A DNA stretch of 44,480 bases from Pseudoduganella buxea (GCF_009720835.1 NZ_WNKZ01000048.1:1-44480), one strand, 5' to 3'; positions 35,133 through 44,480 are shown, numbered from the stretch's first letter. Numbers and translations: made by a program. The notes: generated by a model not told the origin, from the letters alone.

Positions 35133-37583
35133 ATGACCAACATGTCTAACGCAGCACTGAAGGAACCGGGCCAGGCGCCGGGCGACGACGCCGTCTATGT
35201 CGCGTCGTTCGAGAACCTGCGCATGACGGACGTCGAGTCCGTCGGCGGCAAGAACGCGTCGCTGGGCGAGATGATCAGCCAGCTGGCCGGTGCCGGCGTC
35301 AGCGTCCCCGGCGGCTTCGCCACCACGGCGCAAGCCTTCCGCGACTTCCTCACCCACAGCATCGACGGCGGCAAGCCGCTGGCCGAACGCATCGCCGACC
35401 GCCTGGCCGACCTGAACGTGGACGACGTCCGTTCGCTGGCCCAGGCCGGCGCGGAAATCCGCCAGTGGATCGTCGAAACGCCGTTCCAGCCCCGCCTGGA
35501 GCAGGAAATCCGTGCCTTCTACGAGCGCCTGGTGGCCGACTCGGAAGCGGAAATGTCCTTTGCCGTGCGTTCCTCCGCCACGGCGGAAGACCTGCCGGAC
35601 GCATCGTTCGCGGGCCAGCAGGAATCGTTCCTGAACGTGGTCGGCATCGACAACGTGCTGGACGCCATGAAGCACGTTTTCGCCTCGCTGTACAACGACC
35701 GCGCCATTTCCTACCGCGTCCACAAGGGCTTCACCCATGCGGAAGTGGCCCTGTCGGCCGGCGTGCAGCGCATGGTCCGCTCCGACCTGGGCGCGGCCGG
35801 CGTCATGTTCACCATCGACACGGAATCGGGCTTCAAGGACGTCGTCTTCATCACCTCCAGCTACGGCCTGGGCGAGACGGTGGTGCAGGGCGCCGTCAAT
35901 CCCGACGAATTCTACGTGCACAAGCCGATGCTGGAGCAGGGCAAGTCGCCCGTGATCCGCCGCAATATCGGCTCCAAGCTGATCAAGATGGAATTCACCG
36001 ACGAAGCCCGTGCCGGCCGCTCGGTCAAGACGGTGGACGTGCCCATCGAAATGCGCAACCGCTATTCGCTGACGGATGCCGAAGTGGTCGAGCTGGCCAA
36101 GTTCGCCGTCACCATCGAAAACCATTATGGCCGTCCGATGGACATCGAGTGGGGCAAGGACGGCCGCGACGGCAAGCTGTTCATCCTGCAGGCCCGTCCC
36201 GAGACGGTCAAGTCGCAGCAAAAAGCCACGGATGCGCAGCAGCGCTTCCGCCTGAAATCGACCGGCACCATCCTGACCTCCGGCCGCGCCATCGGCCAGA
36301 AGATCGGCGCCGGCCCCGTGCGCGTGATCCGCGACCCGTCCGAAATGGAACGGGTGCAGCCGGGCGACGTGCTGGTGGCCGACATGACGGACCCGAACTG
36401 GGAACCGGTCATGAAGCGTGCCTCGGCCATCGTCACCAACCGTGGCGGCCGCACCTGCCACGCGGCCATCATCGCCCGTGAACTGGGCGTGCCGGCCGTG
36501 GTCGGCTGCGGCGACGCCACCGACATCCTGAAGGACGGCACGTTCGTCACCGTCTCCTGCGCCGAAGGCGACGAAGGCAAGATCTACGACGGCCTCCTGG
36601 AAACGGAAGTGTCGGAAGTGGCGCGCGGCGAACTGCCGAAGCTGCCGACGAAGATCATGCTCAACGTGGGCAACCCGCAGCTGGCGTTCGACTTCCAGCA
36701 GGTGCCCAATGCCGGTGTCGGCCTGGCCCGCCTGGAATTCATCATCAACAACAATATCGGCGTTCACCCGAAAGCCATCCTGGAATACCCGAACATCGAT
36801 CCGGACCTGAAGAAGGCCGTGGAATCGGTGGCCCGGGGCCATGCATCGCCGAAGGCCTTCTATGTCGACAAGCTGGCCGAAGGCATCGCGACCATTGCCG
36901 CCGCGTTCTGGCCGAAACCCGTCATCGTGCGCCTGTCCGACTTCAAGTCGAACGAGTACAAGAAGCTGATCGGCGGTTCGCGCTACGAGCCGGACGAGGA
37001 AAACCCGATGCTGGGCTTCCGCGGCGCGGCGCGTTACCTGGCGGCCGATTTCGCCGAGTCCTTCAATATGGAATGCGTGGCCATGAAGCGCGTCCGTGAA
37101 GACATGGGCCTGACCAACGTCGAGATCATGGTGCCGTTCGTGCGCACCGTGGGCCAGGCGCAGAAAGTGGTGGAGCTGCTGGCGAAGAACGGCCTGAAGC
37201 GGGGCGAAAACGGCCTGCGCCTGATCATGATGTGCGAGATTCCGTCGAACGCCGTGCTGGCCGACCAGTTCCTGGAATACTTCGATGGCTTCTCCATCGG
37301 CTCGAACGACCTGACCCAGCTGACCCTGGGCCTGGACCGCGATTCCGGCATGGAACTGCTGGCGGCCGACTTCGACGAGCGCGATCCGGCCGTCAAGGCA
37401 CTGCTGGCGATGGCCATTTCCGCCTGCCGCAAGCAAGGCAAATATATTGGCATCTGCGGCCAGGGTCCTTCGGACCACCCGGACCTGGCCGAATGGCTGA
37501 TGGAGCAGGGCATCGAATCGATGTCGCTCAATCCCGATTCCGTCATCGACACGTGGCAGAAACTGGCGGCATTGCAGAAATAA
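35133..37583 (+). CDS. ppsA: Phosphoenolpyruvate synthase
   Basis: An 816-aa enzyme that makes PEP from pyruvate and ATP, the entry to gluconeogenesis. The ATP-grasp domain covers roughly residues 25-370, with [12 protein letters not shown] at its start and [20 protein letters not shown]. The swivelling domain has phospho-histidine H443 in GGRTCHAAI, with T441 as the PpsR target (H421/T419 in E. coli). The C-terminal TIM barrel shows GSNDLTQL and [11 protein letters not shown] with the catalytic cysteine. It is about 24 residues longer than E. coli PpsA, at the N-terminus. AAGG precedes the chosen ATG; 35142 is an alternative. A terminator follows after 86 bases. Confidence 0.97.
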   Translation: MTNMSNAALKEPGQAPGDDAVYVASFENLRMTDVESVGGKNASLGEMISQLAGAGVSVPGGFATTAQAFRDFLTHSIDGGKPLAERIADRLADLNVDDVRSLAQAGAEIRQWIVETPFQPRLEQEIRAFYERLVADSEAEMSFAVRSSATAEDLPDASFAGQQESFLNVVGIDNVLDAMKHVFASLYNDRAISYRVHKGFTHAEVALSAGVQRMVRSDLGAAGVMFTIDTESGFKDVVFITSSYGLGETVVQGAVNPDEFYVHKPMLEQGKSPVIRRNIGSKLIKMEFTDEARAGRSVKTVDVPIEMRNRYSLTDAEVVELAKFAVTIENHYGRPMDIEWGKDGRDGKLFILQARPETVKSQQKATDAQQRFRLKSTGTILTSGRAIGQKIGAGPVRVIRDPSEMERVQPGDVLVADMTDPNWEPVMKRASAIVTNRGGRTCHAAIIARELGVPAVVGCGDATDILKDGTFVTVSCAEGDEGKIYDGLLETEVSEVARGELPKLPTKIMLNVGNPQLAFDFQQVPNAGVGLARLEFIINNNIGVHPKAILEYPNIDPDLKKAVESVARGHASPKAFYVDKLAEGIATIAAAFWPKPVIVRLSDFKSNEYKKLIGGSRYEPDEENPMLGFRGAARYLAADFAESFNMECVAMKRVREDMGLTNVEIMVPFVRTVGQAQKVVELLAKNGLKRGENGLRLIMMCEIPSNAVLADQFLEYFDGFSIGSNDLTQLTLGLDRDSGMELLAADFDERDPAVKALLAMAISACRKQGKYIGICGQGPSDHPDLAEWLMEQGIESMSLNPDSVIDTWQKLAALQK

Positions 37584-37669
37584 GCCGGTACTGTCCGTTA
37601 AAAACCGGGCGAAATATTATTTTTGAATAAATAATGCCTACACAACGATAGCGATTTCCTTTATCGTTA

Positions 37670-37702
37670 CCCTCGCCGCCCAATAGGGCCGCGGGGGTTT
37701 TT
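37670..37702 (+). terminator. Intrinsic terminator of ppsA
   Basis: A 12-bp stem with one mismatch (CCCTCGCCGCCC / GGGCCGCGGGGG) and loop AATA is followed by TTTTT. A smaller AACGATA/TATCGTT hairpin lies just upstream. Confidence 0.85.
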
Positions 37703-37723
37703 CATTTTCAGGAGACTATCGAT

Positions 37724-38146
37724 ATGGCGGACTGGGTCATGTGGCTGGTGGCAGCGGGCGTGCTGGTGGCGCTGGAACTGTTCAGCGGTACGTTCTATCT
37801 GCTGATGATCGCCATCGGCGCGCTGGCCGGGGCCCTGCTGGCCTTCCTGCGCGTGGACCTGCCGGGGCAGATGCTGGCTGCCAGCCTGGTCGGCGTCGTT
37901 GCCACCGTGCTGCTGCGGCGCAGCCGGTTCGCCCGCGTGGGCGGCGGCGGCAATGCCGCGCGCGACCCGAACATCAACCTCGATATCGGCCAGACCGTGC
38001 AGGTGACGCACTGGGAAAACGGCGCTGCCCGCGTGATGTACCGGGGCGCTTTATGGGATGTGGAACTGGCGCCCGGTGCCACGGGCCAGGCCGGCATTTT
38101 CACCATTCGCGAAGTGCGCGGCAGTAAGCTGATCGTCAGCGACTGA
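37724..38146 (+). CDS. NfeD-like membrane protein
   Basis: A 140-aa short-form NfeD protein (like E. coli YbbJ). Residues 3-65 hold two to three transmembrane helices (VMWLVAAGVLVALELFSG, then FYLLMIAIGALAGALL and a third). Residues 80-140 form the OB-fold domain (GQTVQVTHWENGAARVMYRG). It lacks the ClpP-like protease domain of long NfeD. NfeD proteins work with SPFH/stomatin partners in membrane quality control, and a QmcA-like gene lies 0.8 kb downstream. AGGAG precedes the ATG. Confidence 0.9.
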   Translation: MADWVMWLVAAGVLVALELFSGTFYLLMIAIGALAGALLAFLRVDLPGQMLAASLVGVVATVLLRRSRFARVGGGGNAARDPNINLDIGQTVQVTHWENGAARVMYRGALWDVELAPGATGQAGIFTIREVRGSKLIVSD

Positions 38147-38189
38147 CTCGCCGCCGCGCCTGCAGAACGTACGTCATTTGAACAAGCCG

Positions 38190-38939
38190 ATGCCTTCGAA
38201 GGCCGACCTGAAACAGCTGCTGCTGGCCTTTATCGACGACGAGGACCGGGCCATGGACAGGCAGGAACAGGGTTCGTTCTACAGCCAGCACCATGTCGGC
38301 ATCAAGGCGGGCATTCCCCGTGCCTCGGGCTTGCTGGGCGACGACGACCTGCTGATGTTTTATTTTCACCTGCTGCGCCTCGATATCCTGCCGGCCGTGA
38401 AGCGGGAACGGGAGTTCGAGTTGCTGCACGGGGCCTACCAGAGCATGACGCCGCTGCTGGAACATGGCTGGCCCGCCTGCGCCATGCCCCGGGCCCAGGG
38501 CATTTTCTTGTTCGGCAACGACGGCACGTCGGCCTTGCCGGACGGCGAAACGCCGACCCTGGCCACGTACATGGCATATCGCAAGGTGTGGGCCCACGTG
38601 ACGGCGTACGTGTCGATTCCCACCATGCTGGCCAAGCGCGAGCGCTTCCTGCCGTACGCACAAGACCAGCAGGTGCTCACGCGCGTGATGGTGCTGCTGC
38701 GCGCGCTGCGCTACCTGCAGGATGAGGACATCGGCCGCGTCGCGCTGTGGTACTGGGGCCTCGTATATATCGCCGTACTCGACCCGCGCGCCGCGCAGAC
38801 CGTGGTGGCCGACGTGGCCGAACTGTGCGACCGTTCCGAAGCGTGGCTGGAACGGCTGGAACTGCTGCGGCGCTGCCTCGTGGCCGCCGATTGTCCGCTG
38901 CTGGTCGACCGGCTCGATGCGCTGGCCACCCTGCATTAA
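38190..38939 (+). CDS. Unknown protein between nfeD and the SPFH gene
   Basis: A 249-aa soluble, helix-rich protein I do not recognise. It has no signal peptide, membrane helix or known catalytic motif. Notable stretches are AFIDDEDRAMDRQEQGSFYSQ near the N-terminus, GIFLFGNDGTSALPDGETPT in the middle and a leucine-rich C-terminus (DRSEAWLERLELLRRCL). The ATG at 38190 is chosen; a TTG at 38178 is in frame, and neither has a strong ribosome binding site. It is co-directional with nfeD (43 bases before) and the SPFH gene (33 bases after), so an operon with both is likely. Confidence 0.7.
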   Translation: MPSKADLKQLLLAFIDDEDRAMDRQEQGSFYSQHHVGIKAGIPRASGLLGDDDLLMFYFHLLRLDILPAVKREREFELLHGAYQSMTPLLEHGWPACAMPRAQGIFLFGNDGTSALPDGETPTLATYMAYRKVWAHVTAYVSIPTMLAKRERFLPYAQDQQVLTRVMVLLRALRYLQDEDIGRVALWYWGLVYIAVLDPRAAQTVVADVAELCDRSEAWLERLELLRRCLVAADCPLLVDRLDALATLH

Positions 38940-38972
38940 CCAAACGATTTATCGTCATTCAAAGGAATCCAT

Positions 38973-39920
38973 ATGGACATTACATTCGGCGGCGTGACCC
39001 TGGTGCTGCTGCTGGTCGCCCTCGTGTTCGTCTTCAAGACCATCAACGTCGTGCCCCAGCAGCATGCGTGGGTGGTCGAGCGGCTCGGCAAATACCACGC
39101 CACCCTGGGCCCCGGCCTGAACATCGTCGTGCCCTTCATCGACCGCATCGCCTACAAGCACATCCTGAAGGAAATCCCGCTGGACGTGCCATCGCAGGTC
39201 TGCATCACGAAGGACAATACCCAGCTGCAGGTGGATGGCATCCTGTACTTCCAGGTCACCGACGCGATGCGCGCCTCGTACGGCTCGTCGAACTATGTTG
39301 CCGCCATCACGCAGCTGGCGCAGACGACCCTGCGCTCCGTGATCGGCCGCATGGAACTGGACAAGACGTTCGAGGAGCGTGACCATATCAACACGGCCGT
39401 CGTCAACGCCATCGACGAATCGGCCGCGAACTGGGGCGTCAAGGTGCTGCGCTACGAGATCAAGGACCTGACGCCGCCGGCCGACATCCTGCACGCGATG
39501 CAGGCCCAGATCACGGCCGAGCGGGGCAAGCGCGCGCTGATCGCCGCCTCGGAAGGGCGCAAGCAGGAACAGATCAATATCGCCACCGGTGAACGGGAAG
39601 CGTCGATCGCCCGTTCCGAAGGCGAGATGCAGGCCGCCATCAACCGTGCCCAGGGCGAGGCGGCCGCCATCACGGCCATTGCCGAGGCCACCGCCGGCGC
39701 GCTGCGCCAGGTGGGCGCCGCCATCGAGCAGCCGGGCGGCATCGAGGCCGTCAACCTGCGCGTGGCCGAGCAGTACGTGGACGCCTTCGGCAAGCTGGCC
39801 AAGACGGGCAATTCGCTGATCGTGCCCGCCAACGTGGGCGATATGAGCAGCCTGATCGCCACCGCGATGCAGGTCGTCAAGACACAAACGCCGGAGCGCA
39901 CCGTCGTGCGCCCGGGCTGA
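38973..39920 (+). CDS. qmcA: SPFH/stomatin-family protein, QmcA-like (paraslipin)
   Basis: A 315-aa membrane-anchored scaffold protein. One N-terminal membrane helix (residues 5-22, VTLVLLLVALVFVFKTI) precedes the SPFH domain (about 25-185) with VPQQHAWVVERLGKYHATLGPG. Residues 185-250 are a coiled coil rich in E/A (AEGRKQEQINIATGEREA-like repeats). Length fits E. coli QmcA (305 aa). These proteins build membrane microdomains with short NfeD partners such as the one upstream. AAAGGA lies eight bases before the ATG. The next gene starts ten bases after the stop. Confidence 0.9.
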   Translation: MDITFGGVTLVLLLVALVFVFKTINVVPQQHAWVVERLGKYHATLGPGLNIVVPFIDRIAYKHILKEIPLDVPSQVCITKDNTQLQVDGILYFQVTDAMRASYGSSNYVAAITQLAQTTLRSVIGRMELDKTFEERDHINTAVVNAIDESAANWGVKVLRYEIKDLTPPADILHAMQAQITAERGKRALIAASEGRKQEQINIATGEREASIARSEGEMQAAINRAQGEAAAITAIAEATAGALRQVGAAIEQPGGIEAVNLRVAEQYVDAFGKLAKTGNSLIVPANVGDMSSLIATAMQVVKTQTPERTVVRPG

Positions 39921-39930
39921 GGAGAACAAG

Positions 39931-40350
39931 GTGGGAACGTGGACCGTGGGACCATTCGGCAATGACTTCGCCCAGGATTGGGCCGAGGACCTGGGCGAAT
40001 CGAACGATTTGTACTTTATCGAAAACACGCTGGACAACGTGCTGGCGGCGCAGGATGCCGAGCTGCTCGAAGCGCCCTATGGCGCCGAGGGCCTGGCCGC
40101 CATCGAGACCCTGCTGCGCCTGTACGACCGGGGTGGCGAGCATGACGCGGACTCGCAGAAGGTGGACGACTGGGTCGGCGCCGTCAAGGGGCGCTTCCGC
40201 CTGCGCACCGATCTGTTCGAGAAGGCCGGCCGGGCAATCGACCTGATCCTGTCGGAACGGTCGGAATTGCGCGAGCTGTGGCACGATAGCGAGCATGGCG
40301 AACAATGGCGCGCCGGTGTCGAGGCACAGCGAGCGCGGCTGCAAGGTTGA
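39931..40350 (+). CDS. DUF4259 domain protein
   Basis: A 139-aa soluble acidic protein with a GTG start backed by GAGGAG. The N-terminus MGTWTVGPFGNDFAQDWAED is the signature of DUF4259 (MGTWgxGPFdNDxAxDW). The rest is helical, with conserved tryptophans in the C-terminal third (VDDWVGAVK, LRELWHDSE, GEQWRAGVE). Its function is unknown. It follows the SPFH gene by ten bases and precedes the next gene by eleven, so it belongs to the nfeD-SPFH unit. Confidence 0.85.
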   Translation: MGTWTVGPFGNDFAQDWAEDLGESNDLYFIENTLDNVLAAQDAELLEAPYGAEGLAAIETLLRLYDRGGEHDADSQKVDDWVGAVKGRFRLRTDLFEKAGRAIDLILSERSELRELWHDSEHGEQWRAGVEAQRARLQG

Positions 40351-40361
40351 AGGAGACGAGG

Positions 40362-41501
40362 ATGGCGGGGACGGCGGGAAGCAGACTGGCGGTGGCCGTG
40401 CTGGCGGCGGCAACGATGATGGGTGCCGTGGCCGCGCCGGGCGACGAGCCCGTGCTGGAGCGGCTGGCGCAGATGCGCGGCCTGCCCGTGGCGGCGGCAC
40501 CGCAGGAAGCGGCGCGCCAGCGGGGCGAGCTCGATGCCGCCTGGCGCTGGTTCGGCAACAACAAGGCGCAAGCCCTGCCCGTGCTGCGCCGCGAGCTGGC
40601 GCTGGAACTGAAGAAGGCCAGGCCGAACCAGCTGGTGCTGCTGGACGTGGGCTACTTCCTGCGCGCCCAGGGCGAGCCGGCGGACAAGGCGCTGGCACTG
40701 GCCGCGCTGCTGCGCATCGATCCGGAAGGGCCCGCCGCGACGGCCCAGGGCCAGCAGCTGTTCCGCTTCGTGCACGCGATGGCGTCAGAGCGCGAGGCGC
40801 GCCTGCTGCCGCTGATGGACCGCGCCTTCCTGCGCGGCCAGGTCACCGTCTTCCTGCCCCAGCAGGGCGTGACGGTGGACGAGACCTCCGTCTGCATCTA
40901 CCTGTACGGCCAATATGGCGCCGTCGCCGAGCGCCACCTGCGCGGCCTGCTGCGCGACGAGGCCGCCGTGCACCGCGCGCTGGAAGTGCTGATGTGGGTG
41001 GGTTCGCCCGACAGCGTGCCGGCCGTGGCGGCCCTGCTGGACACGCCGGACCCGGAAACCTTCGCGCGGGCCGCCACCTTCCTGCTGCGCGCCGGCGGCC
41101 CGGCCGGGCGCGACGCCTTGCGCGCCTTCGATCCACGCAAGCTGCAGGGTAAGGCGCTGGAATTCTACCGCCAGACGCAGGGGCAGCTGGGCAACATGGG
41201 TTTCGATGCATTGGTGGGGCAACTGGCCGACCAGAACGAGGAGCGCGCGGCGGTGGCGGCCGGCACGGTACGCGGCCTGGACGAAGCGGCCACGCGCCAG
41301 GTGCTGGCCACCTTGCACGAACGGTACGGCAACTACGACGGCATCAACCCCATCGCGCTGGCCCGTTCCGCCATGCCGACGGCGACCCTGATCGAGCACC
41401 TGGTGGCCCTGCGCGAACGCAGCCTGCTGCGCGTGGCAGGCGACACCTTGACGGATGTCGATACCACCAATACGCTGATCAATATCCTGCGCTACCGCTA
41501 G
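40362..41501 (+). CDS. Exported HEAT-like repeat protein
   Basis: A 379-aa protein of unknown function. The signal peptide ends near residue 25 (MMGAVAAPG). The rest is all-helical with repeated alanine/leucine/arginine helices that look like HEAT or armadillo repeats (for example PAVAALLDTPDPETFARAATFLLRAGG, which appears in two pieces around a turn). No catalytic motif is visible. AGGAG precedes the ATG at 40362. It is the last gene of the co-directional run starting at nfeD. Confidence 0.65.
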   Translation: MAGTAGSRLAVAVLAAATMMGAVAAPGDEPVLERLAQMRGLPVAAAPQEAARQRGELDAAWRWFGNNKAQALPVLRRELALELKKARPNQLVLLDVGYFLRAQGEPADKALALAALLRIDPEGPAATAQGQQLFRFVHAMASEREARLLPLMDRAFLRGQVTVFLPQQGVTVDETSVCIYLYGQYGAVAERHLRGLLRDEAAVHRALEVLMWVGSPDSVPAVAALLDTPDPETFARAATFLLRAGGPAGRDALRAFDPRKLQGKALEFYRQTQGQLGNMGFDALVGQLADQNEERAAVAAGTVRGLDEAATRQVLATLHERYGNYDGINPIALARSAMPTATLIEHLVALRERSLLRVAGDTLTDVDTTNTLINILRYR

Positions 41502-41572
41502 CTGTTCGTTCTCGCGGTGCAACAGCGGTTCAGCGCCGCGCCCGCGACGGCGCAAAATGCTAGCATGACCGG

Positions 41573-42439
41573 ATGAACCTGACCGAACCCATCGCCCCGG
41601 CCGCCAGCATCGAGGAGCAGTGCGGCGCGCTGGCCGAATTCCTCGACCGCCACCGCCGCGTCCTCGTGCTGACGGGCGCCGGCCTGTCCACCGCCTCCGG
41701 CATTCCCGGCTACCGCGACGCCGAAGGCATCCGCCGGGGCCGCCCGCCGACCGAAGGCCCGGAGTTCCGCCGTTCCGATGCCTTGCGCCGCCGCTACTGG
41801 GCGCGCAGCATGGTCGGCTGGCCCGTGCTGGCCGGGGCCGAGCCCAATGCGGGCCACGAAGCGCTGGCCCGGCTTGAACATGCGGGCCGCATCGGGCGCG
41901 TCATCACGCAGAACGTCGACGGCCTGCACCAGCGCGCCGGCACGGCCAGCCTGATCGAACTGCACGGCAATATCCATATGGTGCGCTGCCTGGCCTGCGA
42001 CGCCCGCCAGCGCCGCGCCGACCTGCAGGTGCAACTGCTGCAACGCAACCCGGCGCTGGCCAACGTGCTGGCCCAGCCCTTGCCGGACGGCGACGCCCAG
42101 CTGGAGCCTGAAGCGCTCGACGACTTCATCGTGCCCGACTGCGTCGCCTGCGGCGGCATGCTGCAGCCGGACGTCGTTTTCTTCGGCGACAACGTACCGC
42201 GCGAGCGCACGGAACAGGCGCTGGCGTGGATGGACGAGGCCGACGCGCTGCTGGTGGTGGGCACGTCGCTGATGGTGTTCTCCGGTTTTCGCTTCGCCAA
42301 GCTGGCAGCGGCCACCGGCAAATCGATTGCCGCCGTCAACGCCGGCAAGACCCGCGCGGACGAGCTGATCGGCTTGAAGCTGGCGCTGCCGGCGCAACGG
42401 GTTCTGCCGCTGGTGGCGCGCCTTCTCGATGGGGCTTGA
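41573..42439 (+). CDS. Class II sirtuin, NAD-dependent deacetylase/deacylase
   Basis: A 288-aa SIR2 enzyme that removes acyl groups from lysines using NAD. Seen are the NAD motif GAGLSTASGIPGYRD (35-49), TQNVDGLHQ (112-120), catalytic H131 in IELHGN, and four zinc cysteines: C139, C142, C190 and C193. The GIPGYRD variant and the long zinc-ribbon insert point to the SIRT4-like class II group rather than CobB class III. No strong ribosome binding site precedes the ATG at 41573. It stops two bases before the convergent DUF1349 gene. Confidence 0.93.
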   Translation: MNLTEPIAPAASIEEQCGALAEFLDRHRRVLVLTGAGLSTASGIPGYRDAEGIRRGRPPTEGPEFRRSDALRRRYWARSMVGWPVLAGAEPNAGHEALARLEHAGRIGRVITQNVDGLHQRAGTASLIELHGNIHMVRCLACDARQRRADLQVQLLQRNPALANVLAQPLPDGDAQLEPEALDDFIVPDCVACGGMLQPDVVFFGDNVPRERTEQALAWMDEADALLVVGTSLMVFSGFRFAKLAAATGKSIAAVNAGKTRADELIGLKLALPAQRVLPLVARLLDGA

Positions 42440-42441
42440 GT

Positions 42442-43017
42442 TCAGCTGAGGTCGTGCAGGTCGCGCGCCAGCGCCGGCCCCACGGAAAACGCCGTGAACG
42501 TGACGTCCAGCCCGGCCCGCTCGGGCGTGCAGCACATGGGCCCGACCAGGTAGCGCGCCGCGACAGGGAATGGGGCAAGGCGCAACAGGGGCCAGACCTT
42601 GCCGTCGGCCGAGTACTGCACGCGGATGGCCCCGCCCGTCACCGTGACGCGCAGCCAGAAGCCGTCCGGCAAGGGTGGCGCCGCGCCGGTGGCCCAGTCC
42701 GACCTGCCATCCGTCAGGACCGTGCTCAGCATCAGCGCGCCGTCGGAAAATTCCACGCCCGCCTTGATCCATTGTCCTTCGTCGATGCGCACCATCAGGC
42801 CGGCCTGGTCGTACAGCTCGCGGAAGTCGCCCTGGACATGGATTTGCGCCGTGAAGTCGCCCTCGACGGCGCGGCCGAGGAAATGGCCGCTGTCGCGGAT
42901 GAAGCCATAGCTGGTGATGCGCCAGAAGTCGGTGGCGGTATCGGTCGTGACACGCAGTGCATCGCCGTCGATGGTGTGGTTGGCCGGCTCGTTGAGCCAG
43001 GTGCAGTCCGTGAACAT
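42442..43017 (-). CDS. DUF1349 family protein
   Basis: A 191-aa soluble beta-rich protein of the DUF1349 (regulation of enolase 1/concanavalin-like) family. Family features are the N-terminal WLNEPANHTIDGDALRV, TDFWRITSYGF, DQAGLMVRID and the central WIKAGVEF with S/DG following. The fold is a laminin-G-like jelly roll; a carbohydrate-binding role is plausible but unproven. AAGGAAC lies before the ATG at 43017, so the longer frame from 43074 is rejected. It lies 26 bases downstream of the helicase stop on the same strand. Confidence 0.88.
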   Translation of the reverse strand: MFTDCTWLNEPANHTIDGDALRVTTDTATDFWRITSYGFIRDSGHFLGRAVEGDFTAQIHVQGDFRELYDQAGLMVRIDEGQWIKAGVEFSDGALMLSTVLTDGRSDWATGAAPPLPDGFWLRVTVTGGAIRVQYSADGKVWPLLRLAPFPVAARYLVGPMCCTPERAGLDVTFTAFSVGPALARDLHDLS

Positions 43018-43042
43018 TCGAGTTCCTTGTGGTGGTCGGTAC

Positions 43043-44480
43043 TTATTCGCCGGGCGGAACGTCCAGCCGGCCACGCAGTTCGTCCGGCCGGCACGTGGGC
43101 AGCGGCGCCGCCAGCCGGCGGTAGATGCCGCGCGGATCGTGGCCCGGGTCGGTCCAGAAGCCCCGGTCGCCGATGACGTACAGCCGGCGCCTGGCCCGCG
43201 TCACGGCCACATTGACGAGGTTCGGTTTCTTGCCGGCGTAGCTGCCGATGACGCCGGGGCGGGTCGGATCGCCACCCAGCAGGAAGATCACGTGTTCCGC
43301 CTCCTTGCCCTGGAAGGTATGGACCGTTCCGGCCATGCCTTCCGTGTCCTTGCCCAGTTTCTCGTGCAGCAGGGCCTTGAACTGGCGGGCGACGTGGCGG
43401 AACGGCGTGATGACGTAGACGCGGAAGCGGTTTTCCTCGTCGCGCAGGCCCTGCGCGGTCAGCCGCTTGACCAGCTCCAGCGCCATGTGCCCCTGCGATG
43501 CGACCCAGTGACCTTGCGCGTCGCTCGCCGGCATGTCGACCCAGCAGCTCTCGCCGATGCCGCTTTCGGGGCAGGGTGCGCTGTCCCTGCCGGCGCCGTA
43601 CACCATCCGGTTGTCGTAGGCGATGCCGTTGGCGATGCCGAACATCGGATCGAGGCAGCGCCGGTGTACCACCAGCGGCGCGCCCAGCCATACCGGATCG
43701 TCCTTCTCGCCCTGGCGCAGCCAGGTGCCGTAACGGTTGGCGCGGTCGGCCAGGGTCTGGGCCGACGTGGCCGGCGGGACCCACTGCCGTTCGGCGCCCG
43801 TTCGCGCCAGCAGGGGCGTCACCAGTTCCTCCGGCAAGGCGACGACCGGCTCCAGTTGCAGCGGATCGCCGACGATGACGCTGCGGCGTGAGCGCCAGAT
43901 GGCGCCCACGGCCTGTTGCGGCGCGGCCTGTCCTGCCTCGTCGATCAGCAGCCAGCCCAGCTCCTCGCGGCCAATGCCCGCAAATACGCGGGGGAAGGAT
44001 GCGAACGTCGTCGACACGACCGGCACGACGAGGAAGAACGTGTCCCACAGGGCAGCGACGCCGCCGGGCACGCTGCCTGGCTGGACACCTCCGGTCAGGA
44101 CATTCATGAACGCGGCCAGCGTCGGCTTGAGCTTGGACCAGGCGCCTGCGACAAAGGCCTGTTGCAGCGCCATCGCCGCCACGAACAACTCGCGCCTGGC
44201 CGCGAACAGGGCTGGCATGAAGCAGGGCGCCGCCGCGTGCAGGGCGGCGCGGTCCAGCTCCGCCAGCTGCCATGTGGCGAGGAGCTCCGCCGGCAGGCCG
44301 GCGCCGGCGATGCTGGCTCGCAAGGCGGCAAGCGTTTCGTCGAGCGCCCGCACGCGCGCCGCGACGGTCTTGACGGCTTCGATGGCGTCGCGGCGCGCGG
44401 CCAGTGCCCGGTGGGCGGCGCGCAGGCTGTCGCATGCAGCAGCGGCCACGCTGTCGCTGCCGTCCCGGTCTGTCAGGCCT
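43043..44480 (-). CDS. Superfamily 1 helicase (UPF1-like), C-terminal part
   Basis: The frame is open to the right edge, so the start and the Walker A motif lie outside; 479 residues are visible. Seen are motif II (WLLIDEAGQAAPQQA), motif III (VIVGDPLQLEPV), the Q-rich RecA2 region with VHTFQGKEAEHVIF (motif V) and NLVNVAVTRARRRLYVIGD (motif VI). The layout fits DNA2/UPF1-like AAA_11/AAA_12 ATPases, which unwind nucleic acid. A long helical insert lies upstream of motif II. It is followed closely by the DUF1349 gene. Whether it is part of a defence or repair locus cannot be judged without the left-out portion. Confidence 0.88.
   Translation of the reverse strand, partial: GLTDRDGSDSVAAAACDSLRAAHRALAARRDAIEAVKTVAARVRALDETLAALRASIAGAGLPAELLATWQLAELDRAALHAAAPCFMPALFAARRELFVAAMALQQAFVAGAWSKLKPTLAAFMNVLTGGVQPGSVPGGVAALWDTFFLVVPVVSTTFASFPRVFAGIGREELGWLLIDEAGQAAPQQAVGAIWRSRRSVIVGDPLQLEPVVALPEELVTPLLARTGAERQWVPPATSAQTLADRANRYGTWLRQGEKDDPVWLGAPLVVHRRCLDPMFGIANGIAYDNRMVYGAGRDSAPCPESGIGESCWVDMPASDAQGHWVASQGHMALELVKRLTAQGLRDEENRFRVYVITPFRHVARQFKALLHEKLGKDTEGMAGTVHTFQGKEAEHVIFLLGGDPTRPGVIGSYAGKKPNLVNVAVTRARRRLYVIGDRGFWTDPGHDPRGIYRRLAAPLPTCRPDELRGRLDVPPGE

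Overview
This is a high-GC chromosomal window from a betaproteobacterium, most likely Oxalobacteraceae close to Massilia, Duganella or Pseudoduganella. Three things point there: the gene order rpsB-tsf-pyrH-frr-uppS-cdsA-dxr-rseP-bamA-skp-lpxD-fabZ-lpxA-lpxB-rnhB-TrmH-type methylase, an ECF41 sigma factor, and a PEP-CTERM protein of MHFG type. The genus is an inference; no rRNA gene is present to confirm it. The window contains no tRNA, rRNA, CRISPR array, prophage or insertion sequence that I can see.

Region 1 (1-5.8 kb) is catabolic and accessory. A sugar-acid transporter (gudP-like) and D-glucarate dehydratase (gudD) diverge around a 485-bp gap with a GntR-like palindrome. A flavin monooxygenase and a convergent PEP-CTERM protein follow. 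Region 2 (5.9-11.2 kb) holds a PHB-depolymerase-family esterase with a hexapeptide repeat, its ribbon-helix-helix regulator with three candidate half-sites, a KfrA-like DNA-binding coiled-coil protein, three small genes (one a 37-aa lysine-rich protein), a possible decayed YqaE/Pmp3 gene, and a soluble histidine kinase with an RsbRD-like N-terminus.

Region 3 (11.3-27.1 kb) is the conserved core. It covers translation (S2, EF-Ts, RRF), UMP kinase, undecaprenyl and phospholipid precursor synthesis (UppS, CdsA, Dxr), the envelope-stress protease RseP, outer-membrane assembly (BamA, Skp) and lipid A synthesis (LpxD, FabZ, LpxA, LpxB), then RNase HII and an RNA methylase. Genes are tightly packed, several overlapping by 4 nt or more. 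Intrinsic terminators follow rpsB and tsf, and a REP-like long hairpin separates frr from uppS.

Region 4 (27.2-33.9 kb) is accessory: a REC-EAL protein, an ECF41 sigma factor with its linked carboxymuconolactone-decarboxylase-family gene (both with TGTCACA-N15/16-CGTC promoters), a Tat-signal short-chain dehydrogenase, a 54-aa exported peptide, a secreted M28 peptidase and an overlapping HTH/membrane-protein pair.

Region 5 (33.9-44.5 kb) starts with the divergent regulator/enzyme pair ppsR and ppsA. It continues with nfeD, an unrecognised 249-aa gene, a QmcA-like SPFH protein, a DUF4259 protein and a HEAT-like exported protein, all on one strand, then a class II sirtuin, a DUF1349 protein and the C-terminal part of a superfamily 1 helicase cut by the window edge.
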